Source: Rhizobium sp. LC145
Lineage (GTDB): Bacteria; Pseudomonadota; Alphaproteobacteria; Rhizobiales; Rhizobiaceae
Length of the DNA: 64,000 nt
NCBI RefSeq assembly: GCF_001005825.1
Contig: NZ_LBHV01000001.1
Coordinates: 62,001-126,000 of the forward strand
Direction: 5' to 3'
In this document: one piece after another, positions 1-8,130 of the stretch
Layout: each line of letters opens with the position of its first letter
Position numbering within the stretch: the stretch's first letter is position 1
The notes under the pieces: generated by a model
What the model saw: only the letters and a program-made list of their open reading frames with translations
Told to the model about the DNA's origin: nothing
Database searches by the model: none
Position numbers and translations under genes: made by a program

Positions 1-498
1 GAAATCCTGACGCCGGACTTCCTGAAAAAGCCCGGTGCGCTGGAGCGTGTCGTCGCCGCCAAGCCGGACGTCTTCAACCATAATCTGGAGACCGTTCCGG
101 GGAATTATCTGACTGTTCGCCCCGGCGCCCGCTATTTTCACTCCGTCCGCCTATTGCAGCGGGTGAAGGAGCTGGACCCGACGATGTTCACGAAGTCCGG
201 CATCATGGTGGGCTTGGGCGAAGAGCGCAACGAAGTGCTGCAGCTCATGGACGACCTCAGGACCGCCGACGTCGATTTCCTGACGATCGGCCAATATCTC
301 CAGCCGACCCGCAAGCATCACAAGGTGGAAGCGTTCGTAACGCCGGAGGAATTCAAGTCCTACGAGACGGTGGCCTACACCAAGGGCTTCCTGATGGTCT
401 CCTCCAGCCCGCTCACCCGTTCGTCGCACCACGCCGGCGACGACTTTGCCCGGTTGAGGGCCGCGCGGGAAAAGAAGCTGCTCGCAGCCGCGGAATAG
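1..498 (+). CDS. lipA: Lipoyl synthase, C-terminal part (5' truncated by window edge)
   Basis: The open frame runs from base 1 to a TAG at 496-498, giving the last 165 residues of a protein that is usually about 320 residues long. It contains the LipA signatures [17 protein letters not shown] and [10 protein letters not shown], and later [13 protein letters not shown]. LipA is a radical-SAM enzyme that inserts two sulfurs into octanoyl groups on lipoyl domains, including GcvH, which is also encoded in this window. The radical-SAM CxxxCxxC motif lies upstream of the window and is not visible. lipB, the octanoyltransferase of the same pathway, is about 43 kb away on the other strand. The identification is very secure; the truncation is only the window boundary. 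Confidence 0.97.
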   Translation, partial: EILTPDFLKKPGALERVVAAKPDVFNHNLETVPGNYLTVRPGARYFHSVRLLQRVKELDPTMFTKSGIMVGLGEERNEVLQLMDDLRTADVDFLTIGQYLQPTRKHHKVEAFVTPEEFKSYETVAYTKGFLMVSSSPLTRSSHHAGDDFARLRAAREKKLLAAAE

Positions 499-543
499 AG
501 CGAAGCTCCCCCAAACTTCCCGATGCCGTAGCGCCGCCGATCC

Positions 544-738
544 TCACTCGGCGGCCTGCGGCTTCTCTTTCTTGTCCTGCTTGTCTTGGCCGCGCTTTCT
601 ATCGCGCAGCGTGAAGCGGTTGCCGCGCGCTTCGGCCTTGGCCATCTCTATCAGATAGGCCAGCATCGGCATCTGGTTCATGTCTGCGAGCTGCTTTGCT
701 GATTCGAGCAGCTTTATCATCTGGGAGAAGTCGTCCAT
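544..738 (-). CDS. Small conserved protein of unknown function (64 aa)
   Basis: The frame ends at a TGA (544-546 on the plus strand) and I take the ATG at 736-738, giving a protein that begins MDDFSQMIKLLESAK and has a helical, acidic N-terminal half followed by a strongly charged lysine-rich tail (DKQDKKEKPQAAE). A longer form from a TTG at 777 is possible but adds a poorly composed stretch. It sits convergent to lipA. It resembles small hypothetical proteins encoded next to lipA in rhizobia, which is recollection and not a search. No catalytic motif or membrane segment is visible. Confidence 0.6.
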   Translation of the reverse strand: MDDFSQMIKLLESAKQLADMNQMPMLAYLIEMAKAEARGNRFTLRDRKRGQDKQDKKEKPQAAE

Positions 739-860
739 CGGTCTTGTCTTTCGGATGCTTTGGTATGCTGGCTGCAACGCCCCTCATGTCTTGACTGCGC
801 TCGAGGATCATAGCAAACGGTTTGCTCTTCACCGTCTTCTGATTGAATCCCGGCAGACTT

Positions 861-1430
861 ATGGTTCGTTATATAATCGATCGCGGCGAAGCTGTAAGCC
901 TTCTTGGAAGGTCGAGCCGCATACTTGTGATCGGTTGCTCCGGAAGCGGCAAGAGCACTTTTTCGCACAAGCTCGCGGGCCTGCTCTCGCTTCCCTACAT
1001 TTCCATGGACCGCGAAATCTTCTGGCTGCCGGGCTGGCAAGTGCGGCCGCGGGCCGAAGCGATGGAGTTGATCCGCAAGGCGGTGGCCGAGGATCGCTGG
1101 ATCATGGACGGCACGAGCCCCGGTTCTTTGCCGCTCCGCCTGCCGCGCGCCGAACTGGTGATCTGGATGCGCCCGCCGCGCCTCGTCTCCCTCTTCGGGG
1201 TGATCTTCCGCTGGGTTCGCTATTGGCGGAAGACGCGGCCGGAGATGGCGGAAGGCTGTCCCGAAAAGATCGACCGGGAATTCCTGCGTTACGTCTGGAA
1301 TTTCGAGAAGACCGAGGTGCCCGAGATCGAGGAGATGCTGGAGCTCCACGGTCGCCATCTTTGCGTGCATGTGGTGAAATCCTACCGTCACGCCGATAGA
1401 TTACTGGAGCTGCTCGTCCGCAGGACCTGA
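861..1430 (+). CDS. P-loop NTPase, adenylate-kinase/FlaR-like (first of a tandem pair)
   Basis: A 189-residue protein with a Walker A motif GCSGSGKST at residues 25-33 next to the N terminus, followed by PYISMDREIFWLPGW and DRWIMDGT, the pattern of the small kinase-like P-loop proteins annotated as FlaR-like, DNA topology modulation or adenylate-kinase-related. The substrate is not known. The ATG at 861 is chosen; a TTG at 843 would add six residues, and neither has a strong ribosome binding site. The next gene begins 15 bases downstream and is a clear paralogue sharing the DRE.FWLPGW and EDRWIMDG blocks, so the pair arose by tandem duplication. Confidence 0.8.
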   Translation: MVRYIIDRGEAVSLLGRSSRILVIGCSGSGKSTFSHKLAGLLSLPYISMDREIFWLPGWQVRPRAEAMELIRKAVAEDRWIMDGTSPGSLPLRLPRAELVIWMRPPRLVSLFGVIFRWVRYWRKTRPEMAEGCPEKIDREFLRYVWNFEKTEVPEIEEMLELHGRHLCVHVVKSYRHADRLLELLVRRT

Positions 1431-1444
1431 TTCGGAGCCGGGAT

Positions 1445-2035
1445 ATGGATGAAACGCCGCGATCCGCCGTCGATTATGCCAGTGATGAGACAGCCGCCGT
1501 GCTGATCCGGCGGGCGAACCGCATCCTGGTGGTCGGTTCTTCGGGCGGCGGCAAATCGACGCTCTCCCGGAAGATCGCCGCTCGATTCGATCTCCCCTAT
1601 GTTTCGATGGACCGCGAGTTTTTCTGGCTGCCGGGATGGGTTGCGCGTGATCGCGCCGAGCAGAGGAGCATGATTGCCGCCCGCGTGACTGAGGATCGCT
1701 GGATCATGGACGGCAGCAATCCTTCCAGTTTCGATATCCGGCTGCCGCGAACCGATATCGTCATCTGGGTGAGGTTGCCCCGGCTGCTTTGCCTTTGGGG
1801 GATTTTCAGCAGGAGCATTCGCACCTTTGGGCGCACACGGCCTGACATGGCTCCCGGCTGCCCGGAGAAACTGCCCGACCGCGAGTTCGTCAGCTACGTC
1901 TGGAACTTCGAGGAGCGACATGCGCCGATCTTCATTCGAAACTTCGAGCGATACGGGCGAGGCGTCCCGGTTCTGGTGTTGAAATCGCGCCGCCAGATGC
2001 GCCATCTGCTTGATCTTCTCGATAGGGAAGCTTAA
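1445..2035 (+). CDS. P-loop NTPase, adenylate-kinase/FlaR-like (second of a tandem pair)
   Basis: This 196-residue protein has Walker A GSSGGGKST at 31-39, then PYVSMDREFFWLPGW, TEDRWIMDGSNP and a C-terminal FVSYVWNFEERH block matching FLRYVWNFEKTE in the preceding gene. The start ATG follows a GGAG about eight bases upstream. The N-terminal 20 residues differ most between the two copies, while the nucleotide-binding and MDRE substrate-side segments are conserved, so both copies are probably functional. The gene ends nine bases before ratA, suggesting a short co-transcribed unit. The true phosphate acceptor is unknown; a nucleotide or small-molecule kinase role is inferred from the fold. Confidence 0.8.
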   Translation: MDETPRSAVDYASDETAAVLIRRANRILVVGSSGGGKSTLSRKIAARFDLPYVSMDREFFWLPGWVARDRAEQRSMIAARVTEDRWIMDGSNPSSFDIRLPRTDIVIWVRLPRLLCLWGIFSRSIRTFGRTRPDMAPGCPEKLPDREFVSYVWNFEERHAPIFIRNFERYGRGVPVLVLKSRRQMRHLLDLLDREA

Positions 2036-2044
2036 CTCCCGTCT

Positions 2045-2491
2045 ATGCCCAAGTTCGAAGTCCACCGCCACGTCAAGCAGCATACGCCGGAGCAGATGTA
2101 CGCTCTGGTCGCCGATATCGAGAGATATCCGGAATTCCTGCCGCTCTGCGAGGCGCTCACGGTCCGTTCCCGCAAGGAGCGGGACGAGAAGACGCTGCTC
2201 GTCGCGGATATGACGGTCGGCTACAAGGCGATCCGGGAAACCTTCACCACCCAGGTCCTGCTCAACCCAGCCGAGCGGATCATTGATGTCAAATATATCG
2301 AAGGACCGTTCAAATACCTCGACAACCGCTGGCGCTTCGAGCCGGTGGCGGACGGCTGCAAGGTGCATTTCTTCATCGATTACGAGTTCAAGAGCATGAT
2401 CCTCGGCGCGCTGATGGGCTCGATGTTCGACCGCGCCTTCCGCATGTTCGCCGAAGCCTTCGAGACGAGGGCGGACAAGATCTACGCCTGA
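2045..2491 (+). CDS. RatA/Coq10-type SRPBCC (START) protein
   Basis: A 148-residue single-domain protein beginning MPKFEVHRHVKQHTPEQMY with the family signature YALVADIERYPEFLPLCEA and a C-terminal MGSMFDRAFRMFAEAFETRA helix. This family comprises mitochondrial Coq10, a ubiquinone-binding lipid chaperone, and the bacterial homologue RatA, originally described as a ribosome-association toxin in E. coli. In alphaproteobacteria a quinone-binding role is the more likely inference. It follows the tandem P-loop genes closely and converges with pncC, whose stop lies five bases away. Length and motifs are standard for the family. Confidence 0.9.
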   Translation: MPKFEVHRHVKQHTPEQMYALVADIERYPEFLPLCEALTVRSRKERDEKTLLVADMTVGYKAIRETFTTQVLLNPAERIIDVKYIEGPFKYLDNRWRFEPVADGCKVHFFIDYEFKSMILGALMGSMFDRAFRMFAEAFETRADKIYA

Positions 2492-2495
2492 TCCC

Positions 2496-2996
2496 TTATC
2501 TTCCGGCAGCTTCAACCAGCATGTCCAGCGCCGTTCTCACGGTCGCGAGCCGCACCTGGTCGCGGCCGATATCGCCGTAACGCATCTGGCGGTGGATGAG
2601 CTTTCCCGCTCGAGTTTTTGCGGCGAGGTGGACGAGGCCGACCGGCTTTTCCGCCGATCCGCCGCCGGGGCCGGCAATGCCGGTGACCGCAACCGCCACC
2701 GAAGCGCGCGACCGGTAAAGCGCTCCATGAACCATCTGCAGCGCGGTTTCCTTCGACACGGCTCCGAAAGCGGCAAGCGTGCCTTCTGTCACTCCGAGCA
2801 TGTCGGTCTTGGCCTGGTTGGTGTAGGTCACGAAGCCGCGGTCGACCACGGCGGACGAGCCGGAAATCTCAGTCAAGGCGCCTGCGATCAGTCCGCCGGT
2901 GCAGGATTCCGCTGTGGTGATCATCAGTTTGCGTGCCGAAAAATCGGCGATGATGCGCCCCGCCTGTTCCTCGATATCGGCGGGAAAGAGGCTCAC
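2496..2996 (-). CDS. pncC: Nicotinamide-nucleotide amidohydrolase PncC / CinA C-terminal domain protein
   Basis: A 166-residue stand-alone CinA C-terminal domain. It contains the family blocks [26 protein letters not shown] and [12 protein letters not shown]. These enzymes hydrolyse nicotinamide mononucleotide to nicotinate mononucleotide and ammonia, in NAD recycling. There is no N-terminal COG1058 half, so it is the short form. The start is a GTG that overlaps the TGA of ispDF by four bases, so translation is probably coupled. That ispDF-cinA arrangement is common in rhizobia. Cytosolic; no oddities seen. Confidence 0.92.
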   Translation of the reverse strand: MSLFPADIEEQAGRIIADFSARKLMITTAESCTGGLIAGALTEISGSSAVVDRGFVTYTNQAKTDMLGVTEGTLAAFGAVSKETALQMVHGALYRSRASVAVAVTGIAGPGGGSAEKPVGLVHLAAKTRAGKLIHRQMRYGDIGRDQVRLATVRTALDMLVEAAGR

Positions 2997-4186
2997 CGGC
3001 TCTCTCCGCGGTAGACGACCGTCGCAGTCGCAATCGCGGCGATGCCTTCGCGGCGGCCGACGAAGCCGATCTTTTCGTTGGTCGTCGCCTTGACCGAGCA
3101 GCGGTCGAGCGAGATGCCGAGGATCGCGGCGAGGTTTTCACGCATGGCCTGCCTGTGCGGGCCGATCTTGGGCGCTTCGGCGATCAGCGAAACATCTGCG
3201 TTCATGATCGTTCCGCCGTGCTCGCGCACGATCTTCGCCGCATGTTCCAGGAAGATCTTTGAAGGCGCGCCCTTCCACTGCATGTCGGAGGGAGGGAAGT
3301 GGTCGCCGATATCGCCGGCGCCGCAGGTGGCGAGCAGCGCGTCGGTCAGTGCATGCAGCGCGACATCCGCATCGGAGTGCCCCTTGAGCGTCTGGTCGTG
3401 CGGAATGAACACGCCGCAGAGCGTCACGCCGTCGCCGGGCTCCAGTTGATGCACGTCGTAGCCGTTGCCGGTGCGCACATCTGGAAGCGCCCGGCGGGAA
3501 AGCTTTTCGTCAGCCAAATCGATGTCCCGTTTGAGGGTGAGCTTGATGTTGTCGGGCGAGCCCTCCACCATCCGGACCGCAAGTCCCGCCCATTCGGCGA
3601 TGGAGGCGTCGTCGGTGAAATCGCCGCGCCGCAGGGCTGCAGCCTTCTCGTGAGCCGCCCGAATCGATGCCAGGTGAAAGCCCTGAGGCGTCTGCGCCGA
3701 ATAGAGCCCGGCGCGCGGCACGGTCTCATGCACGAGGCCCTCGGCGCTGCCGCGCTTGAGGGTATCGGTCACCGGCATGAGCGGCAGCGCGCCGTCCTCT
3801 CCGGCCGCGAGCGCATCCGCCACCCGGTCGAGCAGCGCATGGTCGCAGAAGGGGCGGGCGGCATCATGAATCATCACATGGGTGGCATCGGTGCCGGAAA
3901 GCACCCGCAAACCTTCGAAGACGGAACGCTGGCGCGTATCGCCGCCGGCAGTGGTGACGACGCGCTCGACATTCGCTATCCCCGCGGTCGCGGCGGCGAA
4001 CAGTCCGTCGTCGTCGGGATGGGTGACGACGACCACCGGCCCACTCCGTGGCCAGGAAAGGAAGCATTCGAGCGTGCGGGCGATCACCGGCCGGCCGCCG
4101 ATCGGACGATACTGCTTCGGCCCTTCTTCGGGCGCACCGGCCCGCTCGCCGCGGCCGGCCGCGACGATAACGATGCCGATTGTCAT
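2993..4186 (-). CDS. ispDF: Bifunctional IspD-IspF (MEP cytidylyltransferase / MEcPP synthase)
   Basis: A 397-residue fusion of two steps of the non-mevalonate isoprenoid pathway. Residues about 1-230 form IspD, starting [17 protein letters not shown] (the nucleotide-binding glycine-rich loop) with a second signature MIHDAARPF. Residues about 235-397 form IspF, with the metal-binding [19 protein letters not shown] and the KATTNEKIG block. The IspDF fusion is characteristic of alpha- and epsilonproteobacteria. The ATG at 4186 is chosen because IspD proteins begin right at this segment; upstream in-frame codons add 32 unlikely residues. It is divergent from dusB and overlaps pncC by four bases. 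Confidence 0.96.
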   Translation of the reverse strand: MTIGIVIVAAGRGERAGAPEEGPKQYRPIGGRPVIARTLECFLSWPRSGPVVVVTHPDDDGLFAAATAGIANVERVVTTAGGDTRQRSVFEGLRVLSGTDATHVMIHDAARPFCDHALLDRVADALAAGEDGALPLMPVTDTLKRGSAEGLVHETVPRAGLYSAQTPQGFHLASIRAAHEKAAALRRGDFTDDASIAEWAGLAVRMVEGSPDNIKLTLKRDIDLADEKLSRRALPDVRTGNGYDVHQLEPGDGVTLCGVFIPHDQTLKGHSDADVALHALTDALLATCGAGDIGDHFPPSDMQWKGAPSKIFLEHAAKIVREHGGTIMNADVSLIAEAPKIGPHRQAMRENLAAILGISLDRCSVKATTNEKIGFVGRREGIAAIATATVVYRGESR

Positions 4187-4309
4187 GGATTTGTCGCTCA
4201 CGCGGCTTAACCCGTTCTCGTCCTCAGGGAATTGACAGGCGAGAACTATAGACTCAAAAGGCCGTTTTCCAGCAGGGCGCACAAAAATATCGCAATCAGG
4301 GAATTGCTC

Positions 4310-4338
4310 TTGGCAAACGCCTGCAAGCTGAATAAAAA
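4310..4338 (+). promoter_or_regulatory. Possible sigma-70 promoter for dusB-ntrBC
   Basis: TTGGCA at 4310-4315 is followed after 17 bases by TAAAAA at 4333-4338, sixteen bases before the dusB start. The 100 bases around it are noticeably AT-richer than the flanking genes. The spacing is right, but the -10 matches consensus only moderately. Confidence 0.3.
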
Positions 4339-4353
4339 TAGTGCAGAAATTCT

Positions 4354-5373
4354 ATGTGCCCGAAAGATCATCATTTGCTTTTTCAAGATCTCGCCAAGCC
4401 TTTCCGGATTGGACCGGTCGCCATCCGCAACCGTGTCGTGCTGGCCCCGATGTCCGGCGTCACCGATCTGCCCTTCAGACAGCTTGCCTGGCGCTTCGGG
4501 GCAGGGCTCGTCGTGACCGAGATGGTCGCGAGCCGCGAGCTCGTACTGAACCGCGGCGAATCCTGGGCGCGGCTGAAAAATGCCGGTATGACGCCGCACA
4601 TGGTGCAGCTCGCCGGACGCGAGGCGCAATGGATGGCCGAGGCCGCCAGGATCGCCGTCGATAACGGTGCCGATATCGTCGATATCAACATGGGGTGCCC
4701 GGCGAAGAAGGTGACGGGCGGCTATTCCGGCTCCGCGCTGATGCGCGATCCCGACCATGCGCTTTCGTTGATCGAAGCGACGGTGAAGGCCGTGAACGTG
4801 CCGGTGACGCTCAAGATGCGGCTCGGCTGGGACGAAAACTCCATCAACGCGCCGGAGATCGCGCGGCGCGCCGAGGAGGCGGGTATCCAGCTCGTCACCA
4901 TTCACGGCCGCACCCGCATGCAGTTCTATGAAGGCCGCGCTGACTGGGATGCCATCCGCCTCGTCCGCGATGCGGTTTCCATTCCGCTTGTCGCCAATGG
5001 GGACGTGGAAACGCCGGCGGATGCCGAGGATATTCTGAGGCGCTCCGGCGCAGATGCGGTCATGGTCGGGCGCGGCGCGCAGGGCCGGCCCTGGCATGTC
5101 GGCGTCCTTGCCGGCCACCTGGGCCCGGACCGTGAAGGGATTGCCGCGCTCGCTGCGGAACATTACGAAATGATGCTCGAATTCTACGGCCGCGAAGCCG
5201 GCCTTCGCCATGCGCGCAAACATCTCGGCTGGTATCTGGACCGCTTCGCTCCGGACCTGCCGGTCGATGAGAAAGCGGCGATCATGGTGTCGAAAGAGCC
5301 CGCCGAGGTGACCCGGCGCATGGTCTCGGCGCTGAGCCAGACGGCTGATCTTGCCCGCAGGGAGGCCGCATGA
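4354..5373 (+). CDS. dusB: tRNA-dihydrouridine synthase DusB (NifR3)
   Basis: A 339-residue FMN-dependent tRNA-dihydrouridine synthase. Visible signatures are [13 protein letters not shown] near residue 30, the catalytic-cysteine block [11 protein letters not shown] near 110-120, the tRNA/FMN region [11 protein letters not shown] and ANGDV, and [12 protein letters not shown]. It reduces uridine to dihydrouridine in the D-loop of tRNAs. The gene lies directly upstream of ntrB and overlaps it by ATGA, as in Rhodobacter and rhizobia where it was named nifR3, so it is the first gene of the ntr operon. The exact start is uncertain because no strong ribosome binding site precedes the ATG at 4354. 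Confidence 0.95.
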   Translation: MCPKDHHLLFQDLAKPFRIGPVAIRNRVVLAPMSGVTDLPFRQLAWRFGAGLVVTEMVASRELVLNRGESWARLKNAGMTPHMVQLAGREAQWMAEAARIAVDNGADIVDINMGCPAKKVTGGYSGSALMRDPDHALSLIEATVKAVNVPVTLKMRLGWDENSINAPEIARRAEEAGIQLVTIHGRTRMQFYEGRADWDAIRLVRDAVSIPLVANGDVETPADAEDILRRSGADAVMVGRGAQGRPWHVGVLAGHLGPDREGIAALAAEHYEMMLEFYGREAGLRHARKHLGWYLDRFAPDLPVDEKAAIMVSKEPAEVTRRMVSALSQTADLARREAA

Positions 5374-6506
5374 CGAAGTCGTCCGTCCAGGCGGACGGCC
5401 TTGCCATGGCCGTCCTCAATTCCGTGCAGAATCCGGTCATTCTGGTGGATGCCGCGGGCCGGGTCGCTTTCGCCAACTGGGAGGCGGAGGCCTTTTTCGG
5501 CGCCAGCGCCCCGCATCTGGCCAAGCAGAAGATTTCCACCTTCATTCCCTTCGGCAGCCCGCTTCTGGCGCTGATCGACCAGGTGCGCGAGCGCAAGGCG
5601 CCGGTCAACGAATATCGCGTCGATCTGTCATCGCCACGGCTTGGCCAGGAAAAACTGGTCGATCTCTACGTCGCGCCGGTCGTCAGCGAACCCGGATCGG
5701 TCGTGGTGGTCTTCCAGGAGCGCTCGATGGCCGACAAGATCGACCGGCAGCTCACCCATCGCGCCGCCGCGCGTTCGGTCACGGGGCTGGCTTCGATGCT
5801 GGCGCACGAGATCAAGAACCCGCTTTCGGGCATTCGCGGCGCCGCGCAACTGCTGGAAACCTCGGTGGCCGACGAGGACCGTGCGCTGACGCGGCTCATC
5901 TGCGACGAGACCGACCGCATCGTCTCGCTGGTGGACCGGATGGAGGTGTTTTCCGACGAGCGCCCGGTGGATCGGGTGCCGCTCAACATCCATTCCGTGC
6001 TCGATCACGTGAAGGCGGTCGCCAAGGCGGGCTTTGCGCGCGACATCAAGATTTCCGAGCTTTACGATCCGTCGTTGCCGCCGGTCTACGCCAACCGGGA
6101 CCAGCTCGTGCAGGTATTCCTGAACCTCATCAAGAATGCCGCGGAAGCGGTCGGGGATCAGCAGGACGGCGAAATCATGCTGACGACGGCTTACAGGCCG
6201 GGCATCCGCCTTTCGGTTGCGGGTACGCGCGAAAAGATTTCCCTGCCGCTCGAATTCTGCGTCATCGACAACGGACCGGGCGTCCCGCCAGACCTGTTGC
6301 CGCATTTGTTCGATCCCTTCATCACCACCAAGACCAACGGTTCCGGCCTCGGGCTCGCGCTCGTGGCCAAGATCATCGGCGGGCATGGCGGCATTGTCGA
6401 ATGCGACAGCCAGGCCCGCCGCACCATCTTCCGCGTTCTGATGCCCATGCATAGGGAAGACAGCCTCGAAGGCCGACCCCTGAACACCACAGGAACTGCT
6501 ATATGA
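5370..6506 (+). CDS. ntrB: Nitrogen-regulation sensor histidine kinase NtrB
   Basis: A 378-residue cytosolic sensor kinase: N-terminal PAS-like region (about 10-115), the phospho-accepting H-box [11 protein letters not shown] with His146, an N-box [11 protein letters not shown], and G-boxes DNGPGVP and [12 protein letters not shown] at the C-terminal ATPase domain. No membrane segment is present, as expected for NtrB. It phosphorylates NtrC under nitrogen limitation and is normally controlled by the PII protein GlnB. The ATG overlaps the dusB stop and its own stop overlaps the ntrC start, so the three genes are translationally coupled. Confidence 0.97.
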   Translation: MTKSSVQADGLAMAVLNSVQNPVILVDAAGRVAFANWEAEAFFGASAPHLAKQKISTFIPFGSPLLALIDQVRERKAPVNEYRVDLSSPRLGQEKLVDLYVAPVVSEPGSVVVVFQERSMADKIDRQLTHRAAARSVTGLASMLAHEIKNPLSGIRGAAQLLETSVADEDRALTRLICDETDRIVSLVDRMEVFSDERPVDRVPLNIHSVLDHVKAVAKAGFARDIKISELYDPSLPPVYANRDQLVQVFLNLIKNAAEAVGDQQDGEIMLTTAYRPGIRLSVAGTREKISLPLEFCVIDNGPGVPPDLLPHLFDPFITTKTNGSGLGLALVAKIIGGHGGIVECDSQARRTIFRVLMPMHREDSLEGRPLNTTGTAI

Positions 6507-7954
6507 CTGCCACGATCCTTGTCGCCGACGACGACGCGGCCATCCGCACCGTACTGAACCAGGCGCTGACCCGCGCCGGCTATGACGTGCGGATCACGTC
6601 CAATGCCGCCACCCTCTGGCGGTGGATTTCCGCGGGCGAGGGCGATCTGGTGGTGACCGATGTGGTGATGCCGGACGAGAACGCCTTCGATCTCTTGCCG
6701 CGCATCAAGAAGTCGCGGCCGGAATTGCCGGTTCTGGTCATGAGCGCGCAGAACACCTTCATGACCGCCATCAAGGCATCGGAGAAGGGGGCTTACGACT
6801 ATCTCCCGAAGCCTTTCGATCTGACGGAGCTGATCGCCATCATCGGGCGGGCGCTCGCTGAGCCGAAGCGCAAGCCGGCGCGGCTGGATGACGAGATGCA
6901 GGACGGCATGCCGCTCGTCGGCCGTTCCGCCGCCATGCAGGAAATCTACCGCGTGCTGGCGCGCCTCATGCAGACCGACCTGACGCTGATGATCACCGGT
7001 GAATCGGGCACCGGCAAGGAACTCGTCGCCCGCGCCCTGCACGATTACGGCAAGCGCCGGAACGGGCCGTTCGTCGCCATCAACATGGCGGCAATTCCGC
7101 GTGACCTCATCGAATCGGAACTCTTCGGTCACGAGAAGGGCGCCTTCACCGGCGCGCAGAACCGTTCGACCGGCCGTTTCGAGCAGGCCGAGGGCGGCAC
7201 GCTCTTCCTCGACGAAATCGGCGACATGCCGATGGATGCCCAGACGCGCCTTCTTCGCGTCCTGCAGCAGGGCGAATACACGACCGTCGGCGGACGCACG
7301 CCGATCCGCACCGATGTGCGCATCGTCGCCGCCACCAACAAGGACCTGAAGCAGCTCATAAATCAGGGTCTGTTCCGCGAAGACCTCTATTACCGGCTGA
7401 ACGTCGTGCCGCTGCGGCTGCCGCCGCTTCGCGACCGTGCCGAGGACATTGGCGATCTCGTCCGCCACTTCATCCAGATGGGTGAGAAGGAAGGCCTGGA
7501 TCCCAAGCGTTTCGATATCGAGGCGCTCGACCTGATGAAGTCCTATGCCTGGCCCGGCAATGTCCGCGAACTCGAAAACCTCGTGCGCCGCCTCATGGCG
7601 CTCTATCCCCAGGATGTGATCGGCCGCGAGATCATCGAGGCGGAATTGCGTGCGGACGTGCCGGACAGCCCGATCGACAAGATGGGCGCCCGCTCGGGCT
7701 CGCTCACCATCGCCCAGGCGGTGGAGGAAAACATGCGGACCTATTTCGCGGGCTTCGGCGATAACCTGCCGCCTCCGGGCCTCTACGACCGCGTGCTGAC
7801 GGAAATGGAATACCCGCTGATTCTCGCGGCGCTCACCGCAACCCGCGGTAACCAGATCAAGGCGGCCGATCTCCTCGGCCTCAATCGCAATACGTTGAGG
7901 AAAAAGATCCGCGAACTCGGCGTATCGGTCTACCGCAGCTCCCGCGCGAGCTGA
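6503..7954 (+). CDS. ntrC: Nitrogen-regulation response regulator NtrC (sigma-54 activator)
   Basis: A 483-residue three-domain activator. The receiver domain has the acidic pair DD at 10-11 and phospho-acceptor Asp53; the AAA+ domain has Walker A GESGTGKE at 166-173, the sigma-54-contacting GAFTGA at 213-218 and Walker B FLDEIGDM; the C-terminal Fis-type helix-turn-helix is near [21 protein letters not shown]. Phosphorylated NtrC drives sigma-54 promoters of nitrogen assimilation genes. It overlaps ntrB by four bases. All key residues of a functional activator are intact, unlike NtrX encoded downstream. Confidence 0.98.
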   Translation: MTATILVADDDAAIRTVLNQALTRAGYDVRITSNAATLWRWISAGEGDLVVTDVVMPDENAFDLLPRIKKSRPELPVLVMSAQNTFMTAIKASEKGAYDYLPKPFDLTELIAIIGRALAEPKRKPARLDDEMQDGMPLVGRSAAMQEIYRVLARLMQTDLTLMITGESGTGKELVARALHDYGKRRNGPFVAINMAAIPRDLIESELFGHEKGAFTGAQNRSTGRFEQAEGGTLFLDEIGDMPMDAQTRLLRVLQQGEYTTVGGRTPIRTDVRIVAATNKDLKQLINQGLFREDLYYRLNVVPLRLPPLRDRAEDIGDLVRHFIQMGEKEGLDPKRFDIEALDLMKSYAWPGNVRELENLVRRLMALYPQDVIGREIIEAELRADVPDSPIDKMGARSGSLTIAQAVEENMRTYFAGFGDNLPPPGLYDRVLTEMEYPLILAALTATRGNQIKAADLLGLNRNTLRKKIRELGVSVYRSSRAS

Positions 7955-7961
7955 GCTCCGC

Positions 7962-7990
7962 TTGACACCTGCTCGGAATTCGTTGCATTT
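7962..7990 (+). promoter_or_regulatory. Possible promoter in the ntrC-ntrY intergenic region
   Basis: A perfect TTGACA at 7962-7967 is followed after 17 bases by GCATTT at 7985-7990, inside the 176-base gap between ntrC and ntrY. This would give ntrYX its own start. The -35 match is good; the -10 is poor. Confidence 0.3.
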
Positions 7991-8130
7991 TCGCCACAAT
8001 GCGTTGCTTAAAGGTCACGCATGGCGGACTTGGAATTTCCGGTGGCGGCAGACCGGCGACTTCCTCGAACGGCGTTCGTTTCACCCGATGAAATGATTCC
8101 GCGAGGAACGGGGAGATCGGAGTTTATTCA

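Noticed and set aside
4308..4326. Possible sigma-54 site TTGGCAAACGCCTGC upstream of dusB
   Set aside because: The GG to GC spacing is one base short of the -24/-12 consensus, so it is not a credible sigma-54 promoter.
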